Shown here: piece by piece, positions 15,878-23,972 of the stretch
How the letters are laid out: every line of letters begins with the position of its first letter
Position numbering within the stretch: position 1 is the first letter of the stretch
The notes under the pieces: generated by a model
What the model was told of the DNA's origin: nothing
Database searches by the model: none
Seen by the model: only the letters and a program-made list of their open reading frames with translations
Assembly: GCF_005864045.1 (NCBI RefSeq)
Contig: NZ_VBSP01000016.1
Location: forward strand, 1 to 50,182
Length of the DNA: 50,182 nucleotides
Origin: Ruoffia tabacinasalis
Lineage (GTDB): Bacteria > Bacillota > Bacilli > Lactobacillales > Aerococcaceae
Direction: 5' to 3'
Position numbers and translations under genes: made by a program

Positions 15878-16417
15878 TTAATCAAACAAAGGGAGTTCTT
15901 CTAAAAATTGAATATCAGTTCGTTTAGCTGCATCACCTTCAGCGAGGAGTGCAAGCTGATCTACAACAATGGCACCAGCTTCTTCAGCTAATTGTTTTAA
16001 GGCAGCAAGTGAATCGCCAGTACTGATGACATCATCAATTAAAATAACTTTTTTGCCTTTTAATTCTGCTGCATCTTTACCGTCCAATACTAATTGTTGA
16101 GATGCTTGAGTTGTAATACTCAACACTTCGGTAATGAGTGGATTATCCATATAAGCTTTAACTGATTTTCTTGCGACATAAAACTTAGGATGGTTAAATT
16201 CTTGGGCAATACATTGAACGAGTGGAATACCTTTTGCTTCTGCGGTTAAAAAGTAATCAAACTCCGTATTAATTTTGTCTGCTAATGCTTCAGCACCTAA
16301 AACTGCTAATTCAGTGTCACCTAGTAGCACAAATGATGCGATGGCTAAATTTTCAGACAAGCGAACAATCGGTAGAGAACGCTTTAGACCTGCAATCGTT
16401 AAGTCGAATGTTTTCAT
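15878..16417 (-). CDS. Purine phosphoribosyltransferase (adenine type)
   Basis: A 179-residue type I phosphoribosyltransferase that would join a purine base to PRPP to form the nucleotide. The PRPP-binding loop is VILIDDVISTGDSLAAL, preceded by the FDYFLTAEAKGIPLVQCIA segment typical of the adenine/xanthine-type enzymes. Its ATG directly follows the permease stop codon (TAA ATG), so the pair is co-translated: uptake and salvage of one base. The substrate is probably adenine or a related purine, but cannot be fixed from sequence. It is not the usual chromosomal apt by sequence feel. It sits on the cassette next to rlmH. Confidence 0.75.
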   Translation of the reverse strand: MKTFDLTIAGLKRSLPIVRLSENLAIASFVLLGDTELAVLGAEALADKINTEFDYFLTAEAKGIPLVQCIAQEFNHPKFYVARKSVKAYMDNPLITEVLSITTQASQQLVLDGKDAAELKGKKVILIDDVISTGDSLAALKQLAEEAGAIVVDQLALLAEGDAAKRTDIQFLEELPLFD

Positions 16418-17494
16418 TTATAAACTCACTCCTAATAATGGTAATAAAAATTTCACGACAACGCCAGCTAACATTCCGAAAAATGGATCAAAGAAATAGC
16501 TAACAATCATTGTAATACCGGTTGTCATAGGGTCAATTTCTGATCCAGAAGAAAAGTTTGACGGAACCGTTACGATTGCTCCTAAAACAAATAAGAAGCC
16601 TGCGATTGATTCCATAGGGACGAATTTACCTAATTTAGGTAAAACACCGAAGAATAGTAGTAAAGCCATCAAAGTCATCATCAAGACACCAGAGAACACT
16701 GGATTAGGGGCACTACCTGTTGCTGAAATAATCGACTCTAAAGGTGCGCCTCCAAATAAACTTGTAATAAAATCAGCGACTGAACTAACGACAGTCAATA
16801 CATCCACATCTACAGGGTTTGTATCGGAACCGGTCATGCTCCCAGTAATCATTCCGAAAGAAATATTTGAACCGATATTTAAACATGCTAGCGCTAAAGC
16901 GCCACGTATAATTTTCCAATTAAGTCCAAGCGGTTTAACAAAGCTCAATTTGTTTTCTGCAACATCTCCTACTAAGTCAAATGTTTGCTTTTTATAAAAC
17001 GAAGAATAGAAAGTTGCTAGCCCAACAGAAGCAACGATTGTATAAACTAAATCATGGGTGAAAATATAGACAATAAGAGCGGTAAAAAACGAGATAATAC
17101 CAACACCGCGATTGCTTCGAGCCATATCAATTGCCGCTTTAGCTAAGATGAGCCCCACACCAGCCATCATACCAGAGGTGATTTCTACTCCGACAAAGCT
17201 AACAAGTTTATCCATTAAACCAAAAAGACCAATAATAGTCATAATAATTGCTGCATAAAAAATTAAGGAAACTCGTTCTCTTTTGTTATCACCCATTGTG
17301 CCGGCCACAGTAATTGTTTCGACTTGAAAAGAAACGGGTGCAACAGATCCTGTTACCGCATTTGCAATGGCTGAGAAGGCAAAACCTAAACCAGTTGGAA
17401 AAGCTGCAAACCCGAACGATAAGGCAAGGATGCCTTGTGGGATTCCGTTAATAACTACTCCGATTGCTGCCAATATATCTTGAATATAATGCAA
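16418..17494 (-). CDS. NCS2-like purine/xanthine/uracil permease
   Basis: About 358 residues, with ten or more hydrophobic helices. It carries family motifs such as SFGMITGSMTG and FGGAPLESIISATGSAPNP, the half-helix substrate region typical of nucleobase transporters. It is shorter than the usual 430 residues. I chose TTG 17494 because GGAG stands eight bases upstream; an in-frame GTG at 17503 overlaps that site. It is translationally linked to the phosphoribosyltransferase, so it very likely imports the purine that enzyme salvages. The operon has its own terminator and a possible PurR box upstream. Confidence 0.75.
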   Translation of the reverse strand: MHYIQDILAAIGVVINGIPQGILALSFGFAAFPTGLGFAFSAIANAVTGSVAPVSFQVETITVAGTMGDNKRERVSLIFYAAIIMTIIGLFGLMDKLVSFVGVEITSGMMAGVGLILAKAAIDMARSNRGVGIISFFTALIVYIFTHDLVYTIVASVGLATFYSSFYKKQTFDLVGDVAENKLSFVKPLGLNWKIIRGALALACLNIGSNISFGMITGSMTGSDTNPVDVDVLTVVSSVADFITSLFGGAPLESIISATGSAPNPVFSGVLMMTLMALLLFFGVLPKLGKFVPMESIAGFLFVLGAIVTVPSNFSSGSEIDPMTTGITMIVSYFFDPFFGMLAGVVVKFLLPLLGVSL

Positions 17495-17592
17495 TTTATT
17501 CACTCCAATTAAAATATTTTATATAAATACTATAAAGTAAAAGAGCGCTATAAACAAAATAAAAAATAAACATTGATTAGTGATGTTGAGTT

Positions 17593-17620
17593 AATGTTCG
17601 TTTTTTTGTGAACGTAAAAG
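17593..17620 (-). promoter_or_regulatory. Possible inverted PurR-box-like operator
   Basis: AATGTTCGTTTTTTTGTGAA followed by CGTAAAAG. The first half fits the Bacilli PurBox (AWWGTTCGGWWWT) with one mismatch; the second half is a weaker GAAC in opposite orientation. It lies about 100 nt upstream of the permease, and TATAGT downstream could be the -10 box. Confidence 0.35.
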
Positions 17621-17629
17621 TTTTGTATT

Positions 17630-18256
17630 GATTTACCAAGCTTAATATTTCGATCTGCTTGTTATTTTACAAGGTGATGATTGCTTTCAAAGCCTTTCCT
17701 AAGTTCGTGCTTCTCAAGTTTAATCGGATAGACTCTAAGGATGAAATCGCGTTGCTCATAGTTACAGCAAACTATTCTATTAGTAGCGATGGATTGCTTT
17801 TTACTTCTTTAAAAACCTCAATAGATAACTAGGTGAGGTAGTTCTAATAAAAGTTATAAGTTGCTTTTAATGTATCGACTATTAAATTGAGTTGACACAT
17901 TAAGTCACCCAATGTGTCGACTCAGATTCTGAGTTAGCATGTTAGAATATTAAAATTCAATATAATGATAAATATTACAAATAATAGGAGACTTCCCGAT
18001 TTCCCGACGATTTTAGAAGGATAAGAGTTTGAGTGAGGACCTTATTTCCTCTTCGGCAAACACACCAAAGCAGAGCTCACAGGTTTTCCTGTAAACTCTG
18101 CTTTATTTTTTTTGATTAGATAGATGATCAAGTTGGGTTTTCCTATCTATGGGCTCTTACTTACTTCAACTAAGGACTATCTAGTAATCCCCCGAAACCC
18201 CGATGATTTTAGAGGGTAGAGATGCATTGAGTAAGCACTCTCATCTACCAAACAGA
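17630..18256. other. Gene-free cassette end next to rlmH
   Basis: No gene is supported. The stretch holds a hairpin (GAGTTGACACATT/AATGTGTCGACTC, 17889-17924), two diverged copies of a cassette-end sequence (about 17990-18050 and 18185-18256, both with CCGAYGATTTTAGARGG), and a plus-strand terminator at 18067-18113. It looks like stacked debris of earlier cassette ends. Confidence 0.5.
18067..18113 (+). terminator. Orphan plus-strand terminator
   Basis: AAAGCAGAG pairs with CTCTGCTTT, with an inner ACAGG/CCTGT stem, followed by ATTTTTTTT. No intact plus-strand gene precedes it, so its gene has been lost. Confidence 0.8.
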
Positions 18257-18288
18257 TGTAATTTTTATCATCATTTATGATACGCATG
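18257..18288 (-). repeat. SCC-like attachment site copy 1 (rlmH 3' end)
   Basis: TGTAATTTTTATCATCATTT followed by ATGATACGCATG. The part from 18271 encodes the last rlmH codons (H-A-Y-H-K-stop). It matches the known SCC attachment core GCRTATCAYAARTRA on the minus strand and is the reference for the five other copies. Confidence 0.85.
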
Positions 18289-18750
18289 CCCCTTCATAAT
18301 CCGAAACGCTCGGTAGATTTGCTCTACTAACACTAATCGCATTAACTGATGAGGTAATGTTATTCGGCCGAAGCTAATGGATAAGTCTGCCGATTGTTTT
18401 AATGATTTATGTAAGCCTAGTGATCCTCCGATAATAAAGGTTACTTTACTCTGCCCGTAAGTGGCGTAATCGTCTAATTGGCTAGCTAGTTCTTCTGATG
18501 AGATAAGTTTTCCTTCAATCGCTAAGACAATGACTTTACGACTTGGGTCTAATTTGGCCTTAATTCGGTCGGCTTCTTTCGCTAAGACAACCTCTTCCTC
18601 TGCTTGACTCATATTCTCTTTCGTGGGCTCATCGGCTAGTTCAATAACCTTTACATTTGCGTAAGCATCGAGTCGTTTTAAGTATTCTGCAATACCCATC
18701 TTTAAGTACTTTTCTTTCAGTTTACCAACAACAATCACTTCGATATTCAT
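18271..18750 (-). CDS. rlmH: 23S rRNA pseudouridine-1915 N3 methyltransferase
   Basis: A 159-residue SPOUT methyltransferase (orfX). It methylates the pseudouridine at position 1915 of 23S rRNA in the assembled ribosome, using SAM. Length and sequence are standard: [20 protein letters not shown] at the start, the SAM-binding knot [20 protein letters not shown], and the conserved C-terminus [21 protein letters not shown] precedes the ATG. The last codons double as the integration site for the adjoining island, and integration keeps the protein end intact, as with staphylococcal SCC. It is divergent from ktrB. Confidence 0.97.
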   Translation of the reverse strand: MNIEVIVVGKLKEKYLKMGIAEYLKRLDAYANVKVIELADEPTKENMSQAEEEVVLAKEADRIKAKLDPSRKVIVLAIEGKLISSEELASQLDDYATYGQSKVTFIIGGSLGLHKSLKQSADLSISFGRITLPHQLMRLVLVEQIYRAFRIMKGHAYHK

Positions 18751-18844
18751 TGCTTCACTCCTTTGTCTGAATTATCATAGCATTTATCAGATATATTTTG
18801 TATGATATTTACATTGAATTAATTATCGAAAGGAGCGATAAGGT

Positions 18845-20221
18845 TTGGCCATTACGATTGGGAACCGAAAAATTTCGACTTCTCTTCAATTAACATTAAG
18901 TTTTGTGCTTGTGGCATTCATTGGGAGTTTGGTTTTATCACTTCCGATTTTTCACCAGCCTTCTACAGATGTAGGTTATTTTGATCATTTATTAACAGCG
19001 ATTTCGCTTGTTTGTGTATCAGGTATGGCGGCTTTACCCATTGCTGAGACGTATAATTTAGCTGGGCAAGTGATTGCTCTCTTACTTATCCAGGTCGGTG
19101 GGCTTGGTGTGATTACGATCTTAAACGTAGGGATTTTCTATCTTAACCGACGACTGTCATTGCAGGACCAGTATTTACTTCAACAGTCTCTAAGTCGGGA
19201 TACTAACCGTAATTTAGTGGATTTTCTATTATCAATTTATAAATTTACGATTTCTGCTGAGATTATTGGGGCTTTAATTATTATGTATGATTTTGTACCT
19301 CGTTTTGGCTTTGCTAGAGGGGCTTTTAATGCTTTATTCTTATCCATCTCTTCTTTTAGTAATTCGGGTTTTCATAATTTATACACAGATAGTTTAGAAG
19401 GCTTTTACAACAACCCATTGATTCTATTAACTGTTTCGTTTTTAGTGATTTCTGGTGGAATTGGTTTTTCTGTTTGGTTTGAATTATCTGAACGTGTCGG
19501 CAATTATATTAAAAGTCGTCCACGGTCATTGAAGCTCGCTTTTCAACATTTATCCGTTCATACTCGTATAGTCTTGGTCTTTTCAGGCGCGATTATCGCT
19601 TTAGGAACAGTCTTGTTTCTAGCTGCTGAATGGTCGAATCCTAATTCGATTGGGGACATGTCTCCGGGCTTGAAGCTCTTGAACGCATTCTTTAATACTA
19701 CAAATACGCGTACGGCTGGCTATACTTCGGTGAATTACTTTGAGTTAAATCCTTTTACAAAATTAAGTTCTATGGTGCAGACAATTATTGGTGGTGCACC
19801 GGGTGGGACAGCTGGCGGGATTAAGGTCACATCGTTTGCGATTTTGGTCTTATTATTTAAATCTGAGGTTCAAAGTTATGACCATGTCGTGGCTTTTAAA
19901 CGAATTATTCCATCACGTATAGTGAAACAAGCAGTGATTATTGTTTTATTCTTTGTCATTTTATTATTTGTTGGGTATGGGGCGATTTTATTAACTCATC
20001 CTCACCTTGATTCTTTGGATATTTTATTTGAGACAGCAAATGCCCTAGGTTCAGCCGGAATTTCTTTTAATACGATTGATTATTTAAATCCTTTTGGGGT
20101 ATCTATCATGGTTGTTCTGATGATTGCCGGGCGTGTTGGGCCTATTACCTTACTGTTAGGTATTTTACAAAGACGTAATCGTGAAATACATTACGCAGAG
20201 ACGAATATTTTCCTTGGTTAA
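18845..20221 (+). CDS. ktrB: Potassium uptake channel subunit KtrB (TrkH family)
   Basis: 458 residues with the four-fold M1-P-M2 repeat of Trk/Ktr/HKT transporters. Selectivity-filter loops are seen in VCVSGMAAL, SNSGFHN, NTTNTRTAGYTS and ALGSAGIS, each with the central Gly. The IIGGAPGGTAGGIKVT gate region follows the third pore loop. The start is TTG 18845, with AAAGGAG eight bases before. It forms the membrane pore, while KtrA, encoded 17 nt downstream, forms the cytosolic gating ring. The pair is an operon with a terminator at 20913. Confidence 0.93.
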   Translation: MAITIGNRKISTSLQLTLSFVLVAFIGSLVLSLPIFHQPSTDVGYFDHLLTAISLVCVSGMAALPIAETYNLAGQVIALLLIQVGGLGVITILNVGIFYLNRRLSLQDQYLLQQSLSRDTNRNLVDFLLSIYKFTISAEIIGALIIMYDFVPRFGFARGAFNALFLSISSFSNSGFHNLYTDSLEGFYNNPLILLTVSFLVISGGIGFSVWFELSERVGNYIKSRPRSLKLAFQHLSVHTRIVLVFSGAIIALGTVLFLAAEWSNPNSIGDMSPGLKLLNAFFNTTNTRTAGYTSVNYFELNPFTKLSSMVQTIIGGAPGGTAGGIKVTSFAILVLLFKSEVQSYDHVVAFKRIIPSRIVKQAVIIVLFFVILLFVGYGAILLTHPHLDSLDILFETANALGSAGISFNTIDYLNPFGVSIMVVLMIAGRVGPITLLLGILQRRNREIHYAETNIFLG

Positions 20222-20238
20222 TATGAGAGGGGTTCAAA

Positions 20239-20904
20239 ATGAAGAAAAAAATTGTAGGTGTGCTTGGTTTAGGTATCTTCGGCGAGCGCGTCGCAACAGA
20301 GTTAAGTGAGTATGGGTGTGAAGTCATCGCCATTGATACTGACGCGACTAAAGTTCAAAAGATTTCAGAACAAGTGACAAATGCGACGATTGGTGACTTT
20401 ACAGACATTGAATTACTTCGAAATGTCGGGATTAATAACTGTGACGTTGTAGTGATCGCAACGGGGACTCACTTAGAAAGTGCCGTTCTTGCAGTGATGC
20501 ATTGTAAGAAATTAGGCGTTCCTCAAATTGTTGCGAAGGCTCGTAGTTTGATGTTTGAAGATGTCTTGTATGAAGTGGGTGTGAGTGCGGTTGTGGCTCC
20601 GGAACGTGATTCTGGTCACCGCTTAGCATCGAAAATATTACGAAATAAAATTGATGAAGTCTTGCGTTTGGATGATGATACATCGATTATAGAATTTGAA
20701 ATTCCTGAAGCTTGGATTGGTAAGCTGTTGACTAATCTTGATTTGCGTCGTAAATACGAGATTAACCTGATTGGACAACGATCTGAGCGTGGAGAGAATT
20801 TAACTGGGATTAATATCGCTGAGCCTTTGCCAGAAGATGTTATCTTAGTTGGGATTGCGAATACGCATACGTTTGAAAAATTTGACTATCTTGGTCAACT
20901 GTAA
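20239..20904 (+). CDS. ktrA: Potassium uptake regulatory subunit KtrA (RCK)
   Basis: 221 residues. The N-terminal RCK_N Rossmann domain (about 4-125) has the nucleotide motif GLGIFGERVATEL and the acidic residue of VIAIDTD, binding ATP/ADP or NAD(H). The C-terminal RCK_C domain (about 135-215, with IIEFEIPEAWIGKLLTNLDL) is the part that binds cyclic di-AMP in Firmicute KtrA proteins, shutting uptake. It gates KtrB, encoded just upstream. GAGGGG precedes the ATG. Confidence 0.93.
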   Translation: MKKKIVGVLGLGIFGERVATELSEYGCEVIAIDTDATKVQKISEQVTNATIGDFTDIELLRNVGINNCDVVVIATGTHLESAVLAVMHCKKLGVPQIVAKARSLMFEDVLYEVGVSAVVAPERDSGHRLASKILRNKIDEVLRLDDDTSIIEFEIPEAWIGKLLTNLDLRRKYEINLIGQRSERGENLTGINIAEPLPEDVILVGIANTHTFEKFDYLGQL

Positions 20905-20912
20905 ATATGATT

Positions 20913-20947
20913 AAAACTCACTTCATACTTTGTGAAGTGAGTTTTTT
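20913..20947 (+). terminator. Terminator of ktrBA
   Basis: AAAACTCACTTCA pairs with TGAAGTGAGTTTT, followed by TT and G then TTTTT. Confidence 0.92.
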
Positions 20948-20961
20948 GTTTTTATAGAAAG

Positions 20962-21281
20962 TTATCCACAATTCATGGTTGGTATTATTTTGAATTTTGT
21001 GTATTTATTTCGGATTTTATGTAAATAAGAGTCGTTTTTGCGACTTATCCACTAACAGATTGTGCATAAGTCTGTGCATAAGTCATTTTTCTGTTGAAAA
21101 CCCCATAATTATCATCTGTTTATTATTTTTTCACACTGATAGATGTAATTTTATTTCATTTTGTGTACTTATCCACACTTTTCAAGAGTTATGCACAATT
21201 ATCGGGGTGTTTTCTGTTGATAACTTGTTTATTTGTTGATAACTTAGCTTTGCATGTTTATACACATAGATTTTATTCACA
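20962..21281. promoter_or_regulatory. Cluster of about ten DnaA boxes
   Basis: Consensus TTATCCACA occurs at 20962-20970 and 21169-21177. Near-consensus sites are TTATCCACT (21045), TGTGCATAA (21061 and 21073), TTATGCACA (21189), TGTTGATAA (21215 and 21234), TTATACACA (21258) and TTATTCACA (21273). All sit in a very AT-rich gene-free gap of 500 bp. Such density is typical of a replication origin or a DnaA-titrating locus. Neither dnaA nor dnaN is next to it, so its role is open. Confidence 0.75.
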
Positions 21282-21308
21282 AGCAGAATCCTTTAACTTC
21301 GTTTTTAC

Positions 21309-21343
21309 AAAAAAAAACGGTCTAGCATGACGCTAAACCGTTT
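21309..21343 (-). terminator. Terminator downstream of htrA
   Basis: On the minus strand AAACGGTTTAGC pairs with GCTAGACCGTTT and is followed by a long T run. Confidence 0.88.
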
Positions 21344-21440
21344 CTTTGTTTCACTGACGCTTAGGAAAAGTGTTCTTGAGGAGAAAAATTGAAATAATGG
21401 GTAGGTTTATTCAATTTATTTCACTTAACGTTGTGAGTTT

Positions 21441-22670
21441 TTATTGTACTGGTTGAGAGTTTGTAGTGGATGATGCTTCTAATGTCACATCAATTTGTTG
21501 CTCTTCCCCACCACGGATAAGTGTTAGGGTAATTGTGTCGCCAACTTGGTATTCATAGAGTAATTGACGTAATACTTGGCCATCAGTAACAGGTTCGTCA
21601 TTGATTGCGGTAATGACATCGAATTGTTCAATACCTGCTGCTTCGGCTGATGAGTTGGCTGCTACATCAATAACAACAGCTCCGTCAGTCATGTCTTCAG
21701 CTAAACCTAAATCTTGAACACGTGTTTCAAGGGCAAAGTAGTTCAAGTTAACAGTTGTTGTTCCGAGTACTGGACGGATGACTTCACCATTGGCTTCAAG
21801 TTGCTCGATGATTTGAGTCACATCGTTACTTGGGATAGCAAAGCCCATTCCTTCGACGGTCGATGTAGCAATTTTACTTGAGTTAATTCCGATCAGCTGA
21901 CCACTTGAATTAACTAAAGCCCCACCAGAGTTACCTGGGTTAATCGCTGCATCCGTTTGTAGTAAAGTCATTTCCCAGTCTTCTGCCCCATCACCATCTG
22001 TATCGATTGGTAATGAACGGTTAAGTCCTGAGACAATCCCTTGCGTTACTGTTGAGGCGAATGTTGCTGAATCTAAAGGTGATCCGATAGCAATTGCTAT
22101 GCTACCAACTTGGATTTCATCAGAGTTCGCAAATTCAATCACATCAGTAACACTTTCAGATGAGATTTGTAAAACTGCTAAGTCACTTAGCGCATCTGAT
22201 CCTACTTCGGTTGCTTCAATTTGAGTTCCGTCATTTAAAGTGACTTCTAAAGAGTCATGTCCATCAATAACATGGTTATTTGTAACAATGTAAGCTATCT
22301 CTCCATCAACTTTATAAATAACACCACTACCTGTTCCCACTAGAATTGGTTCTTGTTGGATATCTTCCAGTTGTAATCCTTGCCCTTCAACATAGCCTCT
22401 TTGGCCAAATGGACTAGTTTGAACTGATTGGTAGTTTCCGACTGATACGACAGCTTCCTGTGTATCTTGCACTGTTTGGGTAATTGTTGATTCGAATTCA
22501 ATTAAGTCTTCTTGCGAGTATGCGGTTGGTTGATCATCACTCAATAAGCCGAATCCTAGGACACTGACTAATGATAATACAAGGACAGTTCCCATAATTC
22601 CGCCGAACACACTACGCCAAAAGCTTGATGATTGAGTTTCGGTTTGTTGGTTTTTCTTTTTCACTAGCAT
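21441..22670 (-). CDS. htrA: Serine protease HtrA (DegP-like), membrane-anchored
   Basis: 409 residues. An N-terminal transmembrane helix (about 22-43) is followed by the trypsin-like domain with catalytic His133 (TNNHVIDG), Asp163 (SDLAVL) and Ser248 (GNSGGAL), then one PDZ domain (about 310-400, with VIDVAANSSAEAAGIEQFDV). It degrades or refolds misfolded proteins at the outer face of the membrane. It lies downstream of walJ, as in many Lactobacillales where htrA and rlmH adjoin the wal locus. AAAGGAAG precedes the ATG closely; an in-frame GTG two codons in is an equally good start. Confidence 0.95.
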   Translation of the reverse strand: MLVKKKNQQTETQSSSFWRSVFGGIMGTVLVLSLVSVLGFGLLSDDQPTAYSQEDLIEFESTITQTVQDTQEAVVSVGNYQSVQTSPFGQRGYVEGQGLQLEDIQQEPILVGTGSGVIYKVDGEIAYIVTNNHVIDGHDSLEVTLNDGTQIEATEVGSDALSDLAVLQISSESVTDVIEFANSDEIQVGSIAIAIGSPLDSATFASTVTQGIVSGLNRSLPIDTDGDGAEDWEMTLLQTDAAINPGNSGGALVNSSGQLIGINSSKIATSTVEGMGFAIPSNDVTQIIEQLEANGEVIRPVLGTTTVNLNYFALETRVQDLGLAEDMTDGAVVIDVAANSSAEAAGIEQFDVITAINDEPVTDGQVLRQLLYEYQVGDTITLTLIRGGEEQQIDVTLEASSTTNSQPVQ

Positions 22671-22976
22671 CTTCCTTTCTAATATTTATTACATAATATA
22701 TTTTAGCAACCATTTATGAAGCATTTATGAAAATTTATCAATAAAATTTGGATTATAATCTTAAGTCGTCTTAATCTTTATGACATCGCGTTAATATAAG
22801 ATTGCTGTGACACTTTTTAGGTGTATCTTAAGCCAAATGGGTGATTGGTTTGGCTTGAGATGAGGCAACTTAAATCAAACTACAGTTCATTTCGCGTGAG
22901 CCAGAGCAGCGCACATTTTCCATACAAAAAACCGTCTTTGTTAGCTCTGGCTAACTCAGACGGGTTGCTTATACGT
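22671..22976. other. Gap between htrA and walJ with repeat copies
   Basis: Apart from the inverted pair of 42-nt-family repeats at 22824-22900 it holds a GC-richer hairpin (AAACCGTCTTTGTTAGCTCT with its downstream complement around AGACGGGTT, about 22928-22965). That hairpin probably terminates walJ. Confidence 0.5.
22824..22900. repeat. Inverted pair of 42-nt-family repeats
   Basis: CCAAATGGGTGATTGGTTTG (22833-22852) is the exact reverse complement of part of repeat unit 1 at 26 kb. A second, degenerate unit in direct orientation follows at 22866-22900 (CAACTTAAATCAAAC...CATTTCGCGTGAG). Confidence 0.7.
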
Positions 22977-23840
22977 TTATAGGCGTTTTAAGGGGGTTGC
23001 TTCGCCGGGATCGGTCATGTGTAGTAAGAAATCTTCGTTTACTGCAAAGTTGTTGTAACGTAAGATATCTTCCATTGAAGCCATCGCAAATTCTTTTGTA
23101 TTGTTGTCACGGCTTAAGTGACCTAGGTAAATATCGGTCGTGTTGTTACCGATTAAGTCTTTCATCGCTAAGGCACCGTCTTCGTTACTTAAATGCCCTT
23201 TGTCGCTTAAGATTCTTTGTTTAACAGACCAAGGATATTTTCCGTAGCGTAGCAGTTCAATCTCATGATTACTCTCGATTAAGTAAGCCGAAAGATTCTT
23301 TAATTGGCTGCGTAAGCGGTCGCTGACGTAACCTGTATCTGTTAGCATCGCGAAATGTTTTTTGCCTTTTTGAAAAGCATAAAATTGTGGTTGAATCGCA
23401 TCATGGCTGACACCATAACTTAACACATCAATATCACCAATCGATACAAGTGTATCTGGTTCGATATATTGACGGTTCTCGGGTGCGATTTTTCCGATCA
23501 TATTTTCCATGGCGCTCCATGTCTTAGCATTGGCATAGATTGGAATATTGTATTTACGCGATAGGACGCCGACACCGTGAATATGATCTTTGTGCTCATG
23601 CGTCACGAGAATCGCATCAATATCGCTCACCTGACGGTCAATTTGAGCAAATAGGGCTTCGATTCGCTTGCCACTGAGTCCGGCATCAATCATAATTCGA
23701 TGATTCATCGATTCGACATAAGTGCAGTTCCCACTACTTCCACTTGCTAAAATGGAGTATTGCAATGTATCAAATGCGTCTTGGACACTTTTCTTTTCTT
23801 CTTTACCTGGCGTCGATCCAGGTATAATTATTTCAGTCAT
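22977..23840 (-). CDS. walJ: MBL-fold exonuclease-like protein WalJ (YycJ)
   Basis: 287 residues. The metallo-beta-lactamase fold has the metal motif THEHKDHIHG, and the N-terminal core YSILASGSSGNCTYVESMNH is diagnostic of YycJ/WalJ. This protein has about 25 extra N-terminal residues before that core. YycJ belongs to the wal operon in most Firmicutes and is linked to DNA mismatch repair and cell-wall control. Here it is separated from walI by a DUF2207 gene. AAAGAGTG lies a few bases before the ATG. Confidence 0.92.
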   Translation of the reverse strand: MTEIIIPGSTPGKEEKKSVQDAFDTLQYSILASGSSGNCTYVESMNHRIMIDAGLSGKRIEALFAQIDRQVSDIDAILVTHEHKDHIHGVGVLSRKYNIPIYANAKTWSAMENMIGKIAPENRQYIEPDTLVSIGDIDVLSYGVSHDAIQPQFYAFQKGKKHFAMLTDTGYVSDRLRSQLKNLSAYLIESNHEIELLRYGKYPWSVKQRILSDKGHLSNEDGALAMKDLIGNNTTDIYLGHLSRDNNTKEFAMASMEDILRYNNFAVNEDFLLHMTDPGEATPLKRL

Positions 23841-23918
23841 TTAATCACTCTTTACTTTCATTTTAACGTACTAGATAGCTTATCATTACAACTCGAGATT
23901 GGCAATGCTTATTGCTCA

Positions 23919-23960
23919 CAAAAAAACATCTATCAAGCAAAATGTGCCTGATAGATGTTT
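23919..23960 (-). terminator. Terminator of the DUF2207 gene
   Basis: AAACATCTATCAGGC pairs with GCTTGATAGATGTTT on the minus strand, with a T run behind it. Confidence 0.9.
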
Positions 23961-23972
23961 GGCTAGTTTGGT

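Larger units (their letters stand above)
2641..18288. mobile_element. Tandem SCC-like cassette array inserted at the 3' end of rlmH
   Basis: Six same-orientation copies of the rlmH-terminal sequence (core CATGCGTAYCATAAATGATG on the minus strand) divide the region into segments of about 2.3, 8.9, 1.4, 0.05 and 2.9 kb. In staphylococci, SCC elements integrate by Ccr serine recombinases at the last codons of rlmH, with core GCRTATCAYAARTRA. The same codons (GCG TAT CAT AAA TGA) are repeated here. Cargo includes restriction genes, a RadC/DUF1643 module, IS30 remnants and broken genes. No ccr gene is present in the window, so mobility would need recombinase from elsewhere. Confidence 0.8.

Noticed and set aside
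17504-17700. Purine riboswitch upstream of the permease operon
   Set aside because: I looked for the conserved purine-aptamer core on the minus strand and did not find it. Only a weak PurR-box-like pair is present.
2641-18288. Presence of a ccr recombinase or other integrase in the island
   Set aside because: No ORF in this region shows a serine or tyrosine recombinase domain. The only transposase is the IS30 pseudogene.
20997-21239. 80-codon plus-strand ORF in the DnaA-box region
   Set aside because: It has no ribosome site, and its Cys/Phe-rich composition arises from the DnaA boxes and AT-rich DNA.
20962-21281. Firm call as the chromosomal origin oriC
   Set aside because: There is no dnaA, dnaN or rpmH next to it, and the long minus-strand gene block to the right would be transcribed against forks leaving from here.
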